This document shows, one piece after another, positions 34,958-36,806 of a stretch of 36,806 nucleotides of DNA. The stretch is from Alphaproteobacteria bacterium. Its GTDB lineage: Bacteria > Pseudomonadota > Alphaproteobacteria > Acetobacterales > Acetobacteraceae. The number at the start of each line of letters is the position of its first letter. Within the stretch, counting starts at the first letter, position 1. The notes beneath the pieces are model-generated. The model saw only the letters and a list, made by a program, of their open reading frames with translations. It was not told where the DNA came from and ran no database searches. Where the stretch lies: the NCBI GenBank assembly GCA_017307285.1, contig JAFKFI010000105.1:1-36806 (forward strand), in the 5' to 3' direction. The position numbers and the translations under genes were made by a program.

Positions 34958-36187
34958 TCATGGAAATAGGCCGCGCACCTGCTTGGCGTTGCGCACCTTC
35001 TCGACGCCGATGGCCATTGCGGCGGTGCGGTGCGGCACATCGTCGCGCCCGGCGCGGGCCATCACGCGGGTGAACGCGCGGTCCAGCACGTGGTTGAGGC
35101 GGTTGAGTACTTCCGCCTCGTCCCAGAAGAAGTGCTGCAAATCCTGCACCCACTCGAAATAGCTGACGATCACGCCGCCGGCGTTGCAGAGGATGTCGGG
35201 GATCACGAACACCTCGCCGCGCCGCTGATTCAACACCCGGTCGGCGTCGGGCGTGGTCGGGCCATTGGCGCCCTCGGCAAGGATGCGGCAGCGCAGGCGC
35301 GTCGCGATGTCGGCGTCGATCACCCGCTCCACGGCGGCGGGCACGGCGATGTCGCAGGGCTGCACCAGGAGCTCGCTCGGGTCGGCCAGCAGCTCGGTCG
35401 AGAAGCCGGCGAGCACGCCCCGCTCCGCTGCGTGACGCTCCAGCGCCGCTACATCGAGGCCCTTGGGATCGATGTAGCAGGCGGTGTGGTCGCTCACGCC
35501 GACGATCTTGACGCCCATCCGGGCAAGCGACGCGGCGGCGACCGAGCCGACATTACCAAAACCCTGTACGACGGCGGTGGCGCCCATCGGGTTCATCTGC
35601 AGGCGCTCCGTCGCGCGCCCGACCAGGAAGGCGATGCCGCGGCCGGTGGCCTCCCGCCTGCCCTCCGTCCCGCCCGATGCCACTGGCTTGCCGGTGACGA
35701 TCTCCGTTACGGTCTGGCCCTGGTACATGGAATAGGTGTCCATGAACCACGCCATAACCTGTTCATTGGTGCCCATGTCGGGCGCCATCACGTCGGTCTG
35801 CGGGCCGACGAAGGGGATCATCTCCTGCATGTAGCGGCGCGACAGGCCCTCGAGCTCGCGCAACGACAGGCTGCGCGGATCGACCCGCACGCCGCCCTTG
35901 GCGCCGCCATAGGGCAGTCCGGCGAGGGCGCATTTCCAGCTCATCCACACCGCCAGCGCCGCGACCTCCCCGATATCGACGCTGGGGGCGAAGCGGGTGC
36001 CGCCCTTGGTCGGGCCGAGCGTGAGGTGGTGCTGCACGCGGAAGCCCATGAAGACCGAGGTCTTGCCGTCGTCGCGATGGATCGGGCAGGCCACGGCGAT
36101 GGCGCGCTTGGGGTAGAGCAGCCGGTCGCGCTCGTCCTCAGGGATCGCCAGGTAGTCGGCGATCACCTGGAACTGCTCCCGCGCCAT
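34958..36187 (-). CDS. gdhA: Glu/Leu/Phe/Val dehydrogenase (GdhA type)
   Basis: A 409-residue amino acid dehydrogenase, most like NAD(P)-dependent glutamate dehydrogenase, which interconverts glutamate and 2-oxoglutarate plus ammonia. Substrate-domain signs are LTLGPTKGGTRFAP, WMSWKCALAGLPYGGAKGGV with Lys85 and Lys97, and APDMGTNEQVMAW; the Rossmann motif VVQGFGNVGSVAA has GFGNVG at 209-214, and AEGANGPTTPDAD and ILCNAGGVIVSYFEWVQ follow. The start codon has a weak ribosome site. The first 49 codons or so are duplicated exactly at the window end. Confidence 0.93.
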   Translation of the reverse strand: MAREQFQVIADYLAIPEDERDRLLYPKRAIAVACPIHRDDGKTSVFMGFRVQHHLTLGPTKGGTRFAPSVDIGEVAALAVWMSWKCALAGLPYGGAKGGVRVDPRSLSLRELEGLSRRYMQEMIPFVGPQTDVMAPDMGTNEQVMAWFMDTYSMYQGQTVTEIVTGKPVASGGTEGRREATGRGIAFLVGRATERLQMNPMGATAVVQGFGNVGSVAAASLARMGVKIVGVSDHTACYIDPKGLDVAALERHAAERGVLAGFSTELLADPSELLVQPCDIAVPAAVERVIDADIATRLRCRILAEGANGPTTPDADRVLNQRRGEVFVIPDILCNAGGVIVSYFEWVQDLQHFFWDEAEVLNRLNHVLDRAFTRVMARAGRDDVPHRTAAMAIGVEKVRNAKQVRGLFP

Positions 36188-36189
36188 GT
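36041..36189. repeat. Direct repeat copy A (in gdhA 5' end)
   Basis: These 149 bases recur without a mismatch at 36658-36806, same orientation, offset 617. This copy covers the first 49 codons of the dehydrogenase gene and 2 nt before its ATG; homology stops at 36189 only because the window ends. Confidence 0.95.
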
Positions 36190-36255
36190 ATCATGCCAGT
36201 GCATCCTGCGAGGGTTTGTTCCTCAAACGATGCCGCCGACGGCGGGTTGCTCCGC

Positions 36256-36804
36256 CTAGCTGGTCATCGTCGCTCGGATCTCGCCGGTGCGCGACAGCAC
36301 CGTCATCGCCACGTCGCTGCCGCGGCCGCGCAGCGCCACGTCGATACGGCTGGTGCCGATTGAGAGGCCGCGCAGCACGACCTCCTCGAGGAAGTGCGGT
36401 AACATCGGGCGGTCGAAGAACACCGTGGCGCTGGCCGGGTCGAAGCCGAGGCCGAGGCAGGACTGCACGAGGCTCAACGGGGTGGCAGCGGACCACGCCT
36501 GCGGCGCGCAGGCGACCGGGTAGAAGGTCGGGCCTTGAGAGCGACGGCGCGGGAAGCCGCAGACCAGCTCCGGCAGTCGGCGCAGATCGATATAGGTGCA
36601 GGCGCTGAACAGCCCCTCGAAGATGCGCGCTGCCTCCGCCCGGAAGCCATAGCGCGCGAAGCCCATGAAGACCGAGGTCTTGCCGTCGTCGCGATGGATC
36701 GGGCAGGCCACGGCGATGGCGCGCTTGGGGTAGAGCAGCCGGTCGCGCTCGTCCTCAGGGATCGCCAGGTAGTCGGCGATCACCTGGAACTGCTCCCGCG
36801 CCAT
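36256..36804 (-). pseudogene. C-terminal fragment of a glycogen-debranching-enzyme-like glycosidase, joined to a gdhA start
   Basis: A 182-residue frame. Residues 1 to about 49 are identical to the N-terminus of the dehydrogenase at 34958-36187. The rest (RYGFRAEAARIFEGLFSACT, RRLPELVCGFPRR, CAPQAWSAATPLSLVQSCLG, HFLEEVVLRGLSIG) matches the C-terminal end of amylo-alpha-1,6-glucosidase/glycogen-debranching-like proteins. The join falls in the short shared stretch GGCTTC. The natural gene would run on to the right of the window; the fusion is most likely an assembly-edge artefact, not a real gene. The debranching part itself is real and precedes gdhA in the same direction. Confidence 0.7.
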
Positions 36805-36806
36805 GT
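36658..36806. repeat. Direct repeat copy B at window end
   Basis: Exact copy of 36041-36189, reaching the last base of the window. Sitting at the terminus and ending inside the match, it has the form of a k-mer or read-length overlap at a contig end. Confidence 0.95.

Overview
The window is GC-rich, almost fully coding DNA. It looks like an alphaproteobacterium, most likely from the Rhodospirillales/Acetobacterales side; that placement is inferred from gene content and style, not from a marker tree. Supporting signs are pimeloyl-CoA dehydrogenase-type acyl-CoA dehydrogenases, DUF29 proteins, an MlotiK1-like channel, PEP-CTERM export, a GTTC-N7-GTTC type LexA box by uvrA, and short palindromic intergenic repeats. 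No rRNA, tRNA, CRISPR array, insertion sequence or phage gene was seen.

Layout. 54-5981 (minus): flavin monooxygenase, a DUF29 protein, a two-subunit acyl-CoA dehydrogenase pair (pimD/pimC type), msrA and a pirin. 6095-8570 (plus): an overlapping trio of LysR regulator, cyclic-nucleotide-gated K+ channel and hot-dog thioesterase, followed by a cytochrome c'. 9114-12055 (minus): a thiOSGE operon behind a TPP riboswitch; thiO has no ordinary start codon. 12129-13196 (plus): an orphan PaaE-like reductase. 13244-15915 (minus): metE behind a cobalamin riboswitch, with a possible coupled leader peptide. 16045-19698 (plus): ssuCBDA for sulfonate uptake and desulfonation, divergent from metE.

19817-21240 (plus): a second DUF29 protein, a small membrane protein, and an AhpD/carboxymuconolactone-decarboxylase-like gene in which a UGA replaces the second cysteine of the CxxC active site. 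A hairpin with a GGUCG loop lies 21 nt downstream. I read this as a candidate selenoprotein (CxxU), and it is the most interesting feature here. 21260-25508 (minus): an overlapping operon of exported alpha/beta hydrolase, polyamine-synthase-like membrane protein and Tat-exported isoaspartyl methyltransferase. 25570-29844: a Crp regulator (minus), then on the plus strand a broken enoyl-CoA hydratase, an MmgE/PrpD protein, a methyltransferase and a small secreted protein. 30110-33612: ssb and uvrA, divergent, with a LexA box. 33671-36187 (minus): a PEP-CTERM protein, a small conserved protein and a Glu/Leu-type dehydrogenase.

The last 149 bases exactly repeat the start of the dehydrogenase gene and join it in frame to a glycogen-debranching-enzyme C-terminus. 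This is probably an assembly-edge artefact.

Functionally, much of the window concerns sulfur, methionine and cofactors: thiamine synthesis under TPP control, B12-independent methionine synthesis under B12 control, sulfonate scavenging, and methionine sulfoxide repair. Acyl-CoA catabolism and protein or peroxide repair genes make up much of the rest. No stretch over 300 bases lacks a feature; the longest gap between main genes (15557-16044) holds the metE leader, the cobalamin riboswitch and two candidate promoters.
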